A stretch of DNA of 32,561 nt from Methylococcales bacterium (lineage in GTDB: Bacteria; Pseudomonadota; Gammaproteobacteria; JABHGC01): contig JABHHM010000113.1 of the NCBI GenBank assembly GCA_018671575.1, forward strand, positions 1-32,561. Direction: 5' to 3'. Below the pieces are notes generated by a model. That model made no database searches. It had not been told where the DNA came from and worked only from the letters and a program-made list of their open reading frames with translations. The translations under genes and the position numbers were made by a program. Below, piece by piece: positions 8,286-17,022 of the stretch (positions are counted from its first letter, which is position 1; each line of letters begins with the position of its first letter).

Positions 8286-8669
8286 GTGAGCGAACGTATA
8301 TTCCGTTTAATATTAGGTGTATCTCTACTGCTATTTTTACTCATGCAGTGGAAATTTGCAATGTACGGTTATGTTATTGTATTAATGTTTGAAGGAATAA
8401 CCAATTGGCGTGTTCCCATTATTGTCTCAAAAATACGCTATGGAGATCGATATCAGGAATATGTTGATGCCTGTTCAGGTGATGCCAAGATATCTTTTGA
8501 TGCAGAAAGAGTTTTACGCTTTGCTGTTGCGGCATTTGTTGTTGTCAGTTTGTTGTTCAGTGAAATACTGTGGTTTTTTCCCTGGTTTGTTGGCTTCATG
8601 CTCATGATGGCAGGTATTACAAACATCTGTCCAATGGTTATGTGCCTAAGATGGATGGGGTTTAGATAA
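8286..8669 (+). CDS. Small YgaP-like (DUF2892-type) membrane protein
   Basis: This 127-residue protein is mostly hydrophobic, with segments at about 5-20, 24-40, 80-95 and 97-115. The C-terminal part ends GITNICPMVMCLRWMGFR, resembling the transmembrane domain found in YgaP and other DUF2892 proteins; CPMV-MC holds the conserved cysteine. The start is a GTG with AGGA seven bases before it; no ATG is available in frame. The stop is four bases before the kinase gene, so the two are cotranscribed, and a sensory or membrane-partner role for the kinase is possible. The function of the family is not well defined. Confidence 0.7.
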   Translation: MSERIFRLILGVSLLLFLLMQWKFAMYGYVIVLMFEGITNWRVPIIVSKIRYGDRYQEYVDACSGDAKISFDAERVLRFAVAAFVVVSLLFSEILWFFPWFVGFMLMMAGITNICPMVMCLRWMGFR

Positions 8670-8673
8670 GTAG

Positions 8674-10107
8674 GTGGACAATAATAATGCGGTAAATACT
8701 GACTGGACAAAAAACTGGCAAAATCAAATTGCCGTGAAAATAACATCCATATTCATATGGTTCATTGGCACACTCATTGTCTGCCTTTCTGTTTATTTTG
8801 CCACTATGGTGGAAAAGGATATCAAACAATTTCAAAAGCTAACAACAGACAAAATTAGTTTCCAAACCATACAGCTAATTACAAAAAATCATGTTTTTTC
8901 TCCTGACAAATTAACAACCGAATTAAAGAAATACATTCAAAATAAAGCCATTTCCGCCATCAATATTGCATCAGGAAAGCAAATTATTCTGCTAGGTGAT
9001 ATCGGCGAAAAAGATATTCAAGTGACTCAGTCATTAATTGTTCCATTTAATCTACAGAAAAAAAATAATATTTTGGTTACGTTAACTATTTATTACAAGC
9101 CCGATCATGAAATCATCCATGCAACACGAGTTAAAATTTTTATTGTCACGGGGTCAATATTAATTTCTTTTGGTCTTTTTCTCATTCTGGTTATTAATAA
9201 AAACATACGAACACCCATGAACGCTTTAACCAGTGCCGTGAAAGAATTTTCTGATGGCAAAAGAAATTTTAAAATAGAACTTCAACAGAATGATGAATTT
9301 GGTTTATTGTCTAAGTTTTTAAATGATGTCTTTAAGAAAATTGAAAATAATGAGATATTAATAGGCAGGACATTACAGGAATCTATTGATGCTAATAAAC
9401 TAAAAAGTAGCTTTTTAGCAAACATGAGTCATGAATTAAGAACCCCACTCAATGCAATTATTGGATACAGTGAATTATTGGTCGAAGAAACATCGGATAA
9501 TGGCCATGAAGAATATACTCAGGATATTAAAAAAATAGAGTCCTCTGGTCGTCATTTACTGGCACTCATTAATGATATATTGGATTTATCAAAAATTGAA
9601 GCGGGTAAAATTGAACTCTATTATGAAACAATTAATATCAAATCATTTTTAGAAGAAGTATTTGATATCACACAAACCTTAATGGAAAAAAATAACAATC
9701 AGCTTTCATTTAAGGGGGTATTTGACCCCAATAAAACAATAGAAATTGATCTGGTTAGAACACGTCAGGTTTTATTTAACTTAATCAGTAATGCTTGTAA
9801 GTTCACTTCGTCAGGAATCATTACGGTTACCATCAATTTCACTACCAAAACAAATCTTCAAAGTGAATGGATTATCATTGAAATCAATGACACTGGCATT
9901 GGCATGAATCAGGAACAATTAGACAAATTATTTCAGGCATTCACTCAGGCTGACATCAGTACCACAAGAAAATTTGGAGGCACAGGGCTGGGACTAACCA
10001 TCAGCCGACGACTGTGTGAATTAATGGATGGCGATATTTCTGTCACCAGTGTTGTCGATAAGGGATCTACATTCACGGTACATTTACCCTTAGGTAGCAC
10101 GCAATAA
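8674..10107 (+). CDS. Membrane sensor histidine kinase
   Basis: The protein has 477 residues. Transmembrane helices at ~22-46 and ~153-175 enclose a ~105-residue periplasmic sensor region. A HAMP-like segment (~176-228) follows. Then comes the dimerisation domain with FLANMSHELRTPLNAIIGYSELL (phospho-acceptor His 253) and the ATP-binding domain with N box NLISNACKF, G1 NDTGIGM, F box LFQAFTQAD and G2 GGTGLGL. There is no receiver domain, so it likely passes phosphate to the response regulator at 10378. The start is GTG, four bases after the upstream gene. The last codons and the stop are inside a foldback repeat (10092-10237), so the C-terminal LGSTQ is probably repeat-derived. The signal sensed is unknown. 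Confidence 0.92.
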   Translation: MDNNNAVNTDWTKNWQNQIAVKITSIFIWFIGTLIVCLSVYFATMVEKDIKQFQKLTTDKISFQTIQLITKNHVFSPDKLTTELKKYIQNKAISAINIASGKQIILLGDIGEKDIQVTQSLIVPFNLQKKNNILVTLTIYYKPDHEIIHATRVKIFIVTGSILISFGLFLILVINKNIRTPMNALTSAVKEFSDGKRNFKIELQQNDEFGLLSKFLNDVFKKIENNEILIGRTLQESIDANKLKSSFLANMSHELRTPLNAIIGYSELLVEETSDNGHEEYTQDIKKIESSGRHLLALINDILDLSKIEAGKIELYYETINIKSFLEEVFDITQTLMEKNNNQLSFKGVFDPNKTIEIDLVRTRQVLFNLISNACKFTSSGIITVTINFTTKTNLQSEWIIIEINDTGIGMNQEQLDKLFQAFTQADISTTRKFGGTGLGLTISRRLCELMDGDISVTSVVDKGSTFTVHLPLGSTQ

Positions 10108-10237
10108 ATAAACTACCCATATTGCGCAGAAATTTTGTTTGTCTTTTTTGTTATAAAAATAGGCGTGTAGTCGTTCTACATAACTATTTTTGTGGCAGAG
10201 CAAGTAAGATGGGTAGTTTATTTGTTGCGAGTTGCCT
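10092..10237. repeat. Long foldback repeat, copy 2 (inverted relative to copy 1)
   Basis: Outer arms 10092-10119 and 10210-10237 match at about 24 of 28 positions; each holds a form of GCAATAAATAAACTACCCA. The inner hairpin near 10154-10192 pairs AAAAATAGGCGTGTAG with CTACATAACTATTTTT. Read against the reverse complement of 7948-8103 the two align over their length, including AAAAATAGGCGTGTAGTCG and AACTATTTTTG. The left end overlaps the last 16 bases of the kinase gene. Confidence 0.85.
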
Positions 10238-10377
10238 CAGGGCTTATAAACGGTAATTAAATAACATCAAAATAAAAAATAAATTCACAAATCTTCCACT
10301 ATTTAAAATACAATCAAAAAAAACATATATACTAAATAGGTAGTGGCGATAAATCTGTAAACTTTTGAGAGGTAGTA

Positions 10378-10740
10378 GTGTCTAAAATTTTAATGGTCGA
10401 AGATAATGAAATGAATAGAGATATGCTTTCTAGACGTTTAAAGAGAAAAGGCTTTGAAGTTTCCATTGCAGTAGATGGACAACAAGCCATTGATATGACG
10501 AAAGCTGAAATGCCTGATTTAATTCTCATGGACATGAGCCTTCCTGTAATGGATGGCTGGGAAGCAACCCAAAAGATTAAAGCAGACCCTAAATTGCAGA
10601 GCATACCTATAATTGGACTGTCTGCTCATGCCATGTCAGGTGACCGTGAAAAAGGGCTAGAAGTTGGCTGTGACGAGTATGAAACAAAGCCAGTTGATCT
10701 ACCCCGATTATTAGAAAAAGTTAATGCCCTTTTATCCTAA
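10378..10740 (+). CDS. Single-domain response regulator (receiver only)
   Basis: This 120-residue CheY/DivK-like receiver has acidic residues E8 and D9, phospho-acceptor D52 in LILMDMSLPVMDG, S82 at the switch threonine position and K104 in the KP motif (ETKPVD). There is no output domain, so it acts by protein contact or as a relay. The start is GTG with GAGAGGT just upstream. It follows the histidine kinase by 270 bases, a gap containing the foldback repeat; if cotranscribed, that hairpin would sit between the two and could set their expression ratio. Confidence 0.92.
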   Translation: MSKILMVEDNEMNRDMLSRRLKRKGFEVSIAVDGQQAIDMTKAEMPDLILMDMSLPVMDGWEATQKIKADPKLQSIPIIGLSAHAMSGDREKGLEVGCDEYETKPVDLPRLLEKVNALLS

Positions 10741-10849
10741 AAGAAAAATTGAAATGTTAAATTCTGCTTCAAATTAAAATTGAGCATTTAAAACCCATTA
10801 AGATATCACAAGGATATACGTTTCGTTTGAGCAGTTGAATGACTCAGCT

Positions 10850-11986
10850 TTAACTTTTAATAAATAATTTTTTCAACATCTCATAATAGATTAATGACAA
10901 ATTTTCCAAATCCTCAACCGATACACATTCATTAATTTGATGAATGGTATTGTTTAACGGCCCCAACTCGAGCACTTGCGCACCAGTTGGCGCAATAAAA
11001 CGCCCATCTGATGTTCCACCAGACGTTGATAATTCAGTCTCTATATTGACTATTTTTTTAATGGCATGTTGAGCAGCCTCAACCAACTTACCTTTAGCCG
11101 TTAAAAAAGGAATACCCGAAAGACGCCATTTCAAAGTATAATTTATGTGATGTTTTTCAAGCAACTGAGTCACTCTGGACTGTATTTCTTCACTGGATAA
11201 TTCCGTTGAATATCTAAAATTAAATTGCATTTCTAATGAGCCAGGCACAACATTTTCTGCGCCAGTTCCAGAATTTAAATTAGAAACTTGAAAAGTTGTT
11301 GGCGGAAAAAAATCATTGCCTTCATCCCACTTGATCTGGCAAATATCCTTTAAAAAATTGGCAACACGATGAATCGGATTATCTGCTAAATCAGGATATG
11401 CAACATGACCTTGTTTTCCCTTAATAGTCAGCTTACCATTCAGAGATCCCCTTCTACCATTTTTAATCACATCGCCCAACTGTTTTGAACTTGATGGCTC
11501 ACCCACTAAGCAATAATCAATTTTCTCATCTCTATTTTCCAGAACATCAACAACCTTCACTGTGCCGTTAACACTTGGCCCCTCTTCATCACTGGTAATT
11601 AGATAGCCAATAGAACCTTTAAAGTTTGAATGATTTTGAAAAAATTTTTCAGTGGCTGCCAACATTGCCGCAATACTGCCTTTCATATCCGCAGTTCCTC
11701 GGGCATACAACAGACCATCTTCAATAGTCGGTACAAATGGTAAATATTTCCATTTTTCTGCTGGTCCAGTAGGAACCACATCCGTATGACCTGCAAAAAC
11801 AAATAACGGACCCTCAGTACCAAATCTTGCCCATAAGTTTTTTACCTCAGCAAATGGTAGCCATTCAACCTTAAAACCCAGAGGTTGAAGAATGTTCGCA
11901 ATCATATCTTGACATCCCTTGTCTTCTGGGGTGATTGATGCCTTTTCAACTAAAGCCTTGGTTAAAGTTAGTGTTCTGGAGTCCAT
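10850..11986 (-). CDS. dapE: Succinyl-diaminopimelate desuccinylase DapE
   Basis: DapE hydrolyses N-succinyl-LL-diaminopimelate to LL-diaminopimelate and succinate in the lysine and peptidoglycan pathway. It is a dinuclear zinc M20 peptidase-like enzyme. Visible are FAGHTDVVPTG (metal ligand His near 67, catalytic Asp 69), ARGTADMKGS (bridging Asp), SDEEGPS (catalytic and metal Glu pair) and GGTSDGRF. The ATG at 11986 (378 residues) has GAG seven bases upstream and fits the family's 375-residue length; a TTG at 11998 is less likely. It is the last gene of dapC-dapD-dapE. Confidence 0.96.
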   Translation of the reverse strand: MDSRTLTLTKALVEKASITPEDKGCQDMIANILQPLGFKVEWLPFAEVKNLWARFGTEGPLFVFAGHTDVVPTGPAEKWKYLPFVPTIEDGLLYARGTADMKGSIAAMLAATEKFFQNHSNFKGSIGYLITSDEEGPSVNGTVKVVDVLENRDEKIDYCLVGEPSSSKQLGDVIKNGRRGSLNGKLTIKGKQGHVAYPDLADNPIHRVANFLKDICQIKWDEGNDFFPPTTFQVSNLNSGTGAENVVPGSLEMQFNFRYSTELSSEEIQSRVTQLLEKHHINYTLKWRLSGIPFLTAKGKLVEAAQHAIKKIVNIETELSTSGGTSDGRFIAPTGAQVLELGPLNNTIHQINECVSVEDLENLSLIYYEMLKKLFIKS

Positions 11987-12012
11987 AATATTGCTCAATT
12001 TTTATAATGTTT

Positions 12013-12846
12013 TTAGTCGCCACGCAAAAGTTCGTTAATACTCACTTTCCCTCTTGTTTGTTCATCCACCATTTTAACAATCACTGCACAACTTAAATTA
12101 TACTTACCATCTTTTGATGGCAAAGTACCAGGCACAACAACTGCACCAGCTGGCACTCGACCATAAGTAATTTCTTCCGTCATTCTATTGTATATTTTGG
12201 TACTTTGGCTGATAAATACTCCCATAGACAGAACGGCCCCCTCTTCAACAATGACACCTTCTACAACTTCGGAACGAGCTCCGATAAAACAATTATCTTC
12301 TATGATGGTTGGAGACGCTTGTACGGGTTCCAATACACCACCAATACCAACACCCCCTGACAAATGAACATTTTTACCTATTTGAGCACATGAGCCAACG
12401 GTTGACCATGTATCAACCATTGTACCACTGTCAACATAAGCACCTATATTGACATAAGAAGGCATCAATACAACTGACGGAGCAATATAGGCTCCTTTTC
12501 TTGCGGTAGCAGGAGGAACAACACGTACTCCGCTTTCACGAAAATCACGAGGATTGTAATTTGAGTATTTTGATTCAACTTTATCATAATAATTTGTGAA
12601 GCCACCTTTCATAAAGGCATTATCTTCAATTCTAAAAGATAATAAAACTGCTTTTTTAATCCAATCATTGACAATCCATTGCCCATCAATTTTTTCAGCA
12701 ACACGTAATATCCCACTATCAACGTTATCCAGCACGCAATTAACGGCTTCTTTCGTCTGAGTTTTTACACTTTTAGGTGTTATTTCTGCACGGTTTTCAA
12801 ATTCTTCTTCAATAATTTGCTTCATATTTTCAATATTTTGTTCCAC
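12013..12846 (-). CDS. dapD: Tetrahydrodipicolinate N-succinyltransferase DapD
   Basis: DapD transfers succinyl from succinyl-CoA to tetrahydrodipicolinate, opening the succinylase branch of diaminopimelate synthesis. The 277-residue length is close to E. coli DapD (274). The left-handed beta-helix region shows hexapeptide repeats ([49 protein letters not shown]). The start is GTG with AGGGAG six bases before it, a strong site that decides against the ATG seven codons later. The gene lies between dapC (15-base gap) and dapE. Confidence 0.96.
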   Translation of the reverse strand: MEQNIENMKQIIEEEFENRAEITPKSVKTQTKEAVNCVLDNVDSGILRVAEKIDGQWIVNDWIKKAVLLSFRIEDNAFMKGGFTNYYDKVESKYSNYNPRDFRESGVRVVPPATARKGAYIAPSVVLMPSYVNIGAYVDSGTMVDTWSTVGSCAQIGKNVHLSGGVGIGGVLEPVQASPTIIEDNCFIGARSEVVEGVIVEEGAVLSMGVFISQSTKIYNRMTEEITYGRVPAGAVVVPGTLPSKDGKYNLSCAVIVKMVDEQTRGKVSINELLRGD

Positions 12847-12861
12847 GCCACACTCCCTAAT

Positions 12862-14055
12862 CTATTTATTTAAAAATTCTAATATTCTTTCAGCAGCTTC
12901 ACGACATTCATCTAATGTTGAAACCAATGCAATTCTGACTCTGTCATAACCAGGATCAATCCCGTCAACAGACCTGGACAAATAATTTCCTGGTAAAACA
13001 GTCATATTTTGTTCGATAAAAAGTTGTTTTGAAAACTTTTCGGCTGAGCCTTCTACTTTTAACCAGATATAGAAACCCGCAGGAGGTATTTCTATCTTAA
13101 TTTTATGGCCTAATATTTCATTAAATATTTTAAATTTTTGCCGATACAAGTCTCTGTTATTTGAAACATGCTGCTCATCTTGCCAAGCAACAATACTTGC
13201 ATGTTGAGCATATAATGGCATTGCACAACCATGATAAGTTCTGTATTTGAAAAAATCTTGGATAATATTTTTATCACCTGCAACAAAACCTGACCTTAAA
13301 CCAGGGACATTTGATCGTTTCGATAAGCTGTGAAATACAATACATTTTTCAAAATTATCATGACCAATCGAAGCTGCAACTTGCAATAAACTCAGTGGTT
13401 TATTATTTTCATCCGCATAAATTTCTGAATAACATTCATCGGATGCAATTATAAAATCATATTTTTGAGACAGTTCAATGAGTTTTTTTAATTGATTTTC
13501 ATTGAATGTATAACCTGCTGGATTTCCTGGCGTACATATAAATAATATTTTACAAGATAACCACAACTTTGGCTCTATATTATCAAAATCTGGCAAAAAC
13601 CCAGACTCTTCAGTTGCATTGAGATAATAAGGTTTGCAACCTGCCAACAAAGCAGCGCCTTCATATATTTGGTAAAAAGGATTGGGAATTAAAATAGTGC
13701 TGTTTTCATCTGGATCAACACAAGCTTGAACAAATGAGAATAATGCTTCCCTAGTACCATTAACTGGCAATATTTGACTTTCAGGATCAATTAAATCAGT
13801 TGAAATATTAAAACGTTGTGTAAACCAAGCAGACATCGTCTTCCTTAGTTCAGGCAATCCTTTAGTTGATGGATATTTTGAAATCCCTGTGATTTGACGA
13901 CAAAGTTCATCAGCAATAAATGAAGGCGGTTGATGCTTGGGTTCGCCAATTGACAGTGCAATATGTTGTTTATTAGAGAGTGTTTTTATTCCTTGCTTCA
14001 GTAAGGTCAATTTTTCAAATGGGTATTTATGCAATAAACTTAAACTAGATTTCAT
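12862..14055 (-). CDS. dapC: Succinyldiaminopimelate aminotransferase DapC
   Basis: This 397-residue fold-type I PLP aminotransferase has NPFYQIY, CTPGNPAGY, SDECYSEIY and the PLP lysine in HSLSKRS (Lys 246), followed by PGLRSGF. It converts N-succinyl-2-amino-6-ketopimelate to N-succinyl-LL-diaminopimelate with glutamate as donor. The assignment rests on its place as first gene of the dapC-dapD-dapE set, which supplies consecutive steps. It is transcribed divergently from the ArsS-like gene. Confidence 0.9.
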   Translation of the reverse strand: MKSSLSLLHKYPFEKLTLLKQGIKTLSNKQHIALSIGEPKHQPPSFIADELCRQITGISKYPSTKGLPELRKTMSAWFTQRFNISTDLIDPESQILPVNGTREALFSFVQACVDPDENSTILIPNPFYQIYEGAALLAGCKPYYLNATEESGFLPDFDNIEPKLWLSCKILFICTPGNPAGYTFNENQLKKLIELSQKYDFIIASDECYSEIYADENNKPLSLLQVAASIGHDNFEKCIVFHSLSKRSNVPGLRSGFVAGDKNIIQDFFKYRTYHGCAMPLYAQHASIVAWQDEQHVSNNRDLYRQKFKIFNEILGHKIKIEIPPAGFYIWLKVEGSAEKFSKQLFIEQNMTVLPGNYLSRSVDGIDPGYDRVRIALVSTLDECREAAERILEFLNK

Positions 14056-14126
14056 AGCTAATCTTTAATTTTTCTGAAAATAATGTAACATTCATCAGAT
14101 TATTGAGTCATATAGATTGTAATAGT

Positions 14127-14146
14127 TGAGTATATCAAAATACTCA
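14127..14146. promoter_or_regulatory. Inverted repeat in the dapC / ArsS-like divergent region
   Basis: TGAGTAT-ATCAAA-ATACTCA is a perfect repeat with 7-base arms in the 213-base region between the divergent genes. A second, looser pairing of TTAGGC (14160-14165) with GCCTAA (14206-14211) lies nearer the ArsS-like gene. Either may be an operator or a leader structure; neither matches a riboswitch I know. Confidence 0.3.
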
Positions 14147-14268
14147 TGAGAATAACACGTTAGGCAACACCCATAATACCCAATGACTCTAATACCTTGC
14201 GGAAAGCCTAAAATAACTTTTCGTAGATTCAAAAAGTCGTAATTAATTAAATATTTCGAGGCACACCA

Positions 14269-15222
14269 ATGCTGGACACATTACCCTTATTAAAAAATAC
14301 AACGTTTCCCTCAATCAATAGAAAAAAATTGGAGCTGCTTCAAATCAATCTGGGTTATATATGCAATCAGCAATGCCTACATTGTCATGTCAATGCCGGC
14401 CCAAAACGAAAAGAAATAATGGCATTAGAAACCATCAAACAAATACTAGAGTTTTTAAAATATTCCAGCATAAAAACACTTGATCTTACTGGAGGTGCTC
14501 CAGAACTCAACCCACACTTTGAATATATTGTCACTGAAACTAGAAAAATGGGCATTGATGTCATTGATCGCTGCAACTTAACAATCCTGATGGAAGAAGA
14601 TAAGCAAAATTTAGCTAATTTCTTGGCAGAGAATCAGGTAAAAATAGTTGCCTCATTACCTTGCTATATTGAAGATAATGTTGACAAACAAAGAGGTAAA
14701 GGTGTTTACAATGCCAGTATCCAAGGGCTTAAAAAGCTAAATAATCTAGGTTATGGCATGGATTCTAGTAATTTAGAATTAAATTTGGTCTTCAATCCAC
14801 AAGGAACATCTCTCCCGCCACCGCAAAAAGAACTCGAAGTAGACTATAAAGACAAACTATCGAAACTGGGTATTTATTTTAACCAACTATTTACCATCAC
14901 TAACATGCCAATTAAAAGATTTGGTAGCACGCTATTATCGTTGGGTAAATTTGATAATTATATGGAGCTACTCAAAAACTCATACAAGCATGAAAACCTA
15001 GATCAGGTAATGTGCAGATCACTATTGAGCATAGATTGGCAAGGCTTCACCTATGATTGCGATTTCAACCAAATGCTAGACTTATATTTCAATCATCCGA
15101 CAAAAACACACATTAAAGATTTAATTGATGAAAACTTTGAAAATGTACCCATTGAAGTTGCAGGTCATTGCTACGGATGCACCGCAGGCCAGGGAAGTAG
15201 TTGTGGAGGGTCATTAGACTAG
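14269..15222 (+). CDS. arsS: ArsS-like (DUF3641) radical SAM protein
   Basis: The 317-residue protein has the radical SAM cluster motif CNQQCLHC (Cys 32, 36, 39), the TGGAPELNP segment after strand 2, and a C-terminal DUF3641-like part ending HCYGCTAGQGSSCGGS. This is the pattern of ArsS, the radical SAM enzyme linked to arsenosugar synthesis, in which methylated arsenic is joined to a deoxyadenosyl group. Some members carry selenocysteine in the C-terminal part; here only ordinary Cys codons are seen. No arsM or arsenic regulator is adjacent, so the arsenic role is inference from family alone. GAGG lies seven bases before the ATG. Its stop codon is at the edge of an inverted-repeat element. 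Confidence 0.8.
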   Translation: MLDTLPLLKNTTFPSINRKKLELLQINLGYICNQQCLHCHVNAGPKRKEIMALETIKQILEFLKYSSIKTLDLTGGAPELNPHFEYIVTETRKMGIDVIDRCNLTILMEEDKQNLANFLAENQVKIVASLPCYIEDNVDKQRGKGVYNASIQGLKKLNNLGYGMDSSNLELNLVFNPQGTSLPPPQKELEVDYKDKLSKLGIYFNQLFTITNMPIKRFGSTLLSLGKFDNYMELLKNSYKHENLDQVMCRSLLSIDWQGFTYDCDFNQMLDLYFNHPTKTHIKDLIDENFENVPIEVAGHCYGCTAGQGSSCGGSLD

Positions 15223-15326
15223 TACTTCAACCATCTTATTTTGTCGAGTAATATTTTAGTCACAAATAATTATAGATTAACACGAGACAAAAAACACCCG
15301 ACAAAAGATCATGGATGGAGTACTAG
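15219..15326. mobile_element. MITE-like element with 28-base terminal inverted repeats
   Basis: The ends 15219-15246 and 15299-15326 match in inverted orientation at 23 of 28 positions, starting CTAGTACTTCAACCAT on the left and CTAGTACTCCATCCAT on the right. The inside is AT-rich and non-coding. The left end overlaps the TAG stop of the ArsS-like gene. Size, terminal repeats and lack of a transposase fit a miniature inverted-repeat element; a TA target is possible. No second copy is in the window. Confidence 0.55.
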
Positions 15327-15333
15327 AACAATA

Positions 15334-15362
15334 GCCCTATTTATATTTATACTAAATAGGGC
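15334..15362. terminator. Hairpin between convergent genes, likely bidirectional terminator
   Basis: GCCCTATTTA (15334-15343) and TAAATAGGGC (15353-15362) form a perfect 10-bp stem with a 9-base loop between the ArsS-like gene and folE2. The T tracts are weak on both strands, so termination strength is uncertain. Confidence 0.5.
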
Positions 15363-15397
15363 CTTTCAAACAGGCTAATAATTTAAATAATACAAAC

Positions 15398-16207
15398 TTA
15401 TTTAACTTTTTCAATTAATGCGTAAGCAGAATGATTATGTATTGATTCAAAATTTTCTGACTCAACCACATACGATACAACACGCTTATCATTATTCAAT
15501 AATACAGCAATATCTCTTACCATATCTTCAACAAATTTTGGATTATCATAAGCCTTTTCAGTCACATACTTTTCATCTGGTCTTTTTAATAAACCATATA
15601 ATTCACATGATGCTTCTTTTTCTACTAAATCGATAACTTCTTCTATCCACATAAATTCGCATGTAGTTGCAGTCACTGTTACATGAGAACGTTGATTGTG
15701 TGCACCATAGTCCGATATTTTTTTTGAGCATGGGCATAAACTTGTCACAGGCACAACAACCTTTATAGACAGATTAGATTGCTGACCATTTATTTCACCA
15801 ATTAATGTTACTTGATAATCTAACAAACTTTCAACTTTACTGATAGGCGCCGACTTATTAATGAAATAAGGAAATGACATTTCTATATGGCCAGCCTCAG
15901 CTTCTAATTTTTCACTCATTTCAGAGAGCATATCCGCAAAAGACTCAACACTAATTTCTCGTTCATGCTGATTTAATATTTCAACAAAACGTGACATGTG
16001 GGTTCCCTTAAAATTATGAGGTAAATTCACATACATATTAAAATTTGCTATCGTATGTTGATTCCCCTCACTTCTATCTTTCACGATAACAGGATGCCTA
16101 ATATCTTTAATACCCACTTTATTAATTGGTATTTCTCTCGAATCATACCTATTCTGTACATCTTCAATTGCATTAGGAGCTTTATTTAAATTTTCTGCAC
16201 TTTCCAT
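15398..16207 (-). CDS. folE2: GTP cyclohydrolase FolE2 (type IB)
   Basis: FolE2 turns GTP into 7,8-dihydroneopterin triphosphate, the first step to folate and also queuosine precursors; it is the zinc-independent alternative to FolE. The 269-residue protein has the family block [13 protein letters not shown] (Cys 158 and 160, the family's active-site region) and [14 protein letters not shown] lies seven bases before the ATG. It is the last gene of the ribosomal-tat train, 41 bases after the MoeB-like gene. The archaeal homologue MptA has the same fold; in a bacterium FolE2 is the safer name. Confidence 0.95.
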   Translation of the reverse strand: MESAENLNKAPNAIEDVQNRYDSREIPINKVGIKDIRHPVIVKDRSEGNQHTIANFNMYVNLPHNFKGTHMSRFVEILNQHEREISVESFADMLSEMSEKLEAEAGHIEMSFPYFINKSAPISKVESLLDYQVTLIGEINGQQSNLSIKVVVPVTSLCPCSKKISDYGAHNQRSHVTVTATTCEFMWIEEVIDLVEKEASCELYGLLKRPDEKYVTEKAYDNPKFVEDMVRDIAVLLNNDKRVVSYVVESENFESIHNHSAYALIEKVK

Positions 16208-16248
16208 TGCACTACCTTCATATTAATTTGTTCCAAATAACTCGCTGT

Positions 16249-17022
16249 TTATTTTTGACCACACACGAGACAATCCATATCTTTTTTTAGCTTAATTTTT
16301 CTGAATTCATTCATTAAATTATCAACTATTAGAAGTTCTCCATCCAATACATTTCCAACTTCTGCTAAAAACTTAATGGCTTCCACTGCTTGCAAGCTTC
16401 CAAATACACCAGGAACAGCAGATAAAACACCATTTTCTGCACATGTTTGACTTTCATCCATAGTATCTTGGTATAAACAGCTATAACAAGGACTATTATC
16501 TGTCACATTAAAAACAGTCAGCTGACCTTCAAATCTTATAGTTGCGGCAGAAACAAGCGCAGTTTTACTCATCACACATTGTTTATTAATCTCAAAACGC
16601 GACTTATAATTATCGGTTCCATCAATAACAATATCAGCCAGTGAAACCTCTTGACTCAATAATTCACCTTCTAATTTTTGGTCAAATATTGAAATTTGAA
16701 TATTAGGATTAATTTTTTGGAGCCTGTTTTTAGCAACTTGAACTTTTTTCTGGTTTATTTCATCCGTATTATAAATTATTTGACGTTGTAAATTAGTAAT
16801 CTCAACGACATCATCATCTGAGATAACAATATGCCCTACACCAGCAGCAACTAAATACATCGATGATATTGAACCTAACCCGCCAATTCCAATGAGTAAA
16901 ACACGGCTACCTAAAAGCTTTTTTTGTGCTTCAAAACCAAATTGAGGCAACATTATTTGCCTACTATAACGCAACAATTCAGAATCTGAAAGATCATTAT
17001 CTATGTGTGATTTAGACTCCAT
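16249..17022 (-). CDS. moeB: MoeB/ThiF/HesA-family adenylyltransferase
   Basis: The protein is E1-like: it adenylates the C-terminal Gly-Gly of a small sulfur carrier (MoaD for molybdopterin or ThiS for thiamine). It has the nucleotide loop GIGGLGS (~45-51), the DDDVVEITNLQRQ block, DGTDNYKSR and two CxxC zinc pairs (CYSC and, at the end, CLVC). No rhodanese domain follows. SDSELLRYSRQIMLPQFG near the start is typical of MoeB. Which carrier it serves cannot be told here, since no moa or thi gene is adjacent. Start: the ATG at 17022 has AGAAG six bases upstream; an ATG at 17040 adds six residues. Both overlap the tatC end. Confidence 0.82.
   Translation of the reverse strand: MESKSHIDNDLSDSELLRYSRQIMLPQFGFEAQKKLLGSRVLLIGIGGLGSISSMYLVAAGVGHIVISDDDVVEITNLQRQIIYNTDEINQKKVQVAKNRLQKINPNIQISIFDQKLEGELLSQEVSLADIVIDGTDNYKSRFEINKQCVMSKTALVSAATIRFEGQLTVFNVTDNSPCYSCLYQDTMDESQTCAENGVLSAVPGVFGSLQAVEAIKFLAEVGNVLDGELLIVDNLMNEFRKIKLKKDMDCLVCGQK

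Noticed and set aside
7948-10237. The two foldback repeats as a CRISPR array or integron sites
   Set aside because: There are only two copies 2 kb apart, in opposite orientation, each longer than 140 bases; no cas gene or integrase is near.
15398-16207. folE2 as archaeal-type MptA for methanopterin synthesis
   Set aside because: The fold is shared, but nothing else of that pathway is in the window and bacterial FolE2 is the usual role.
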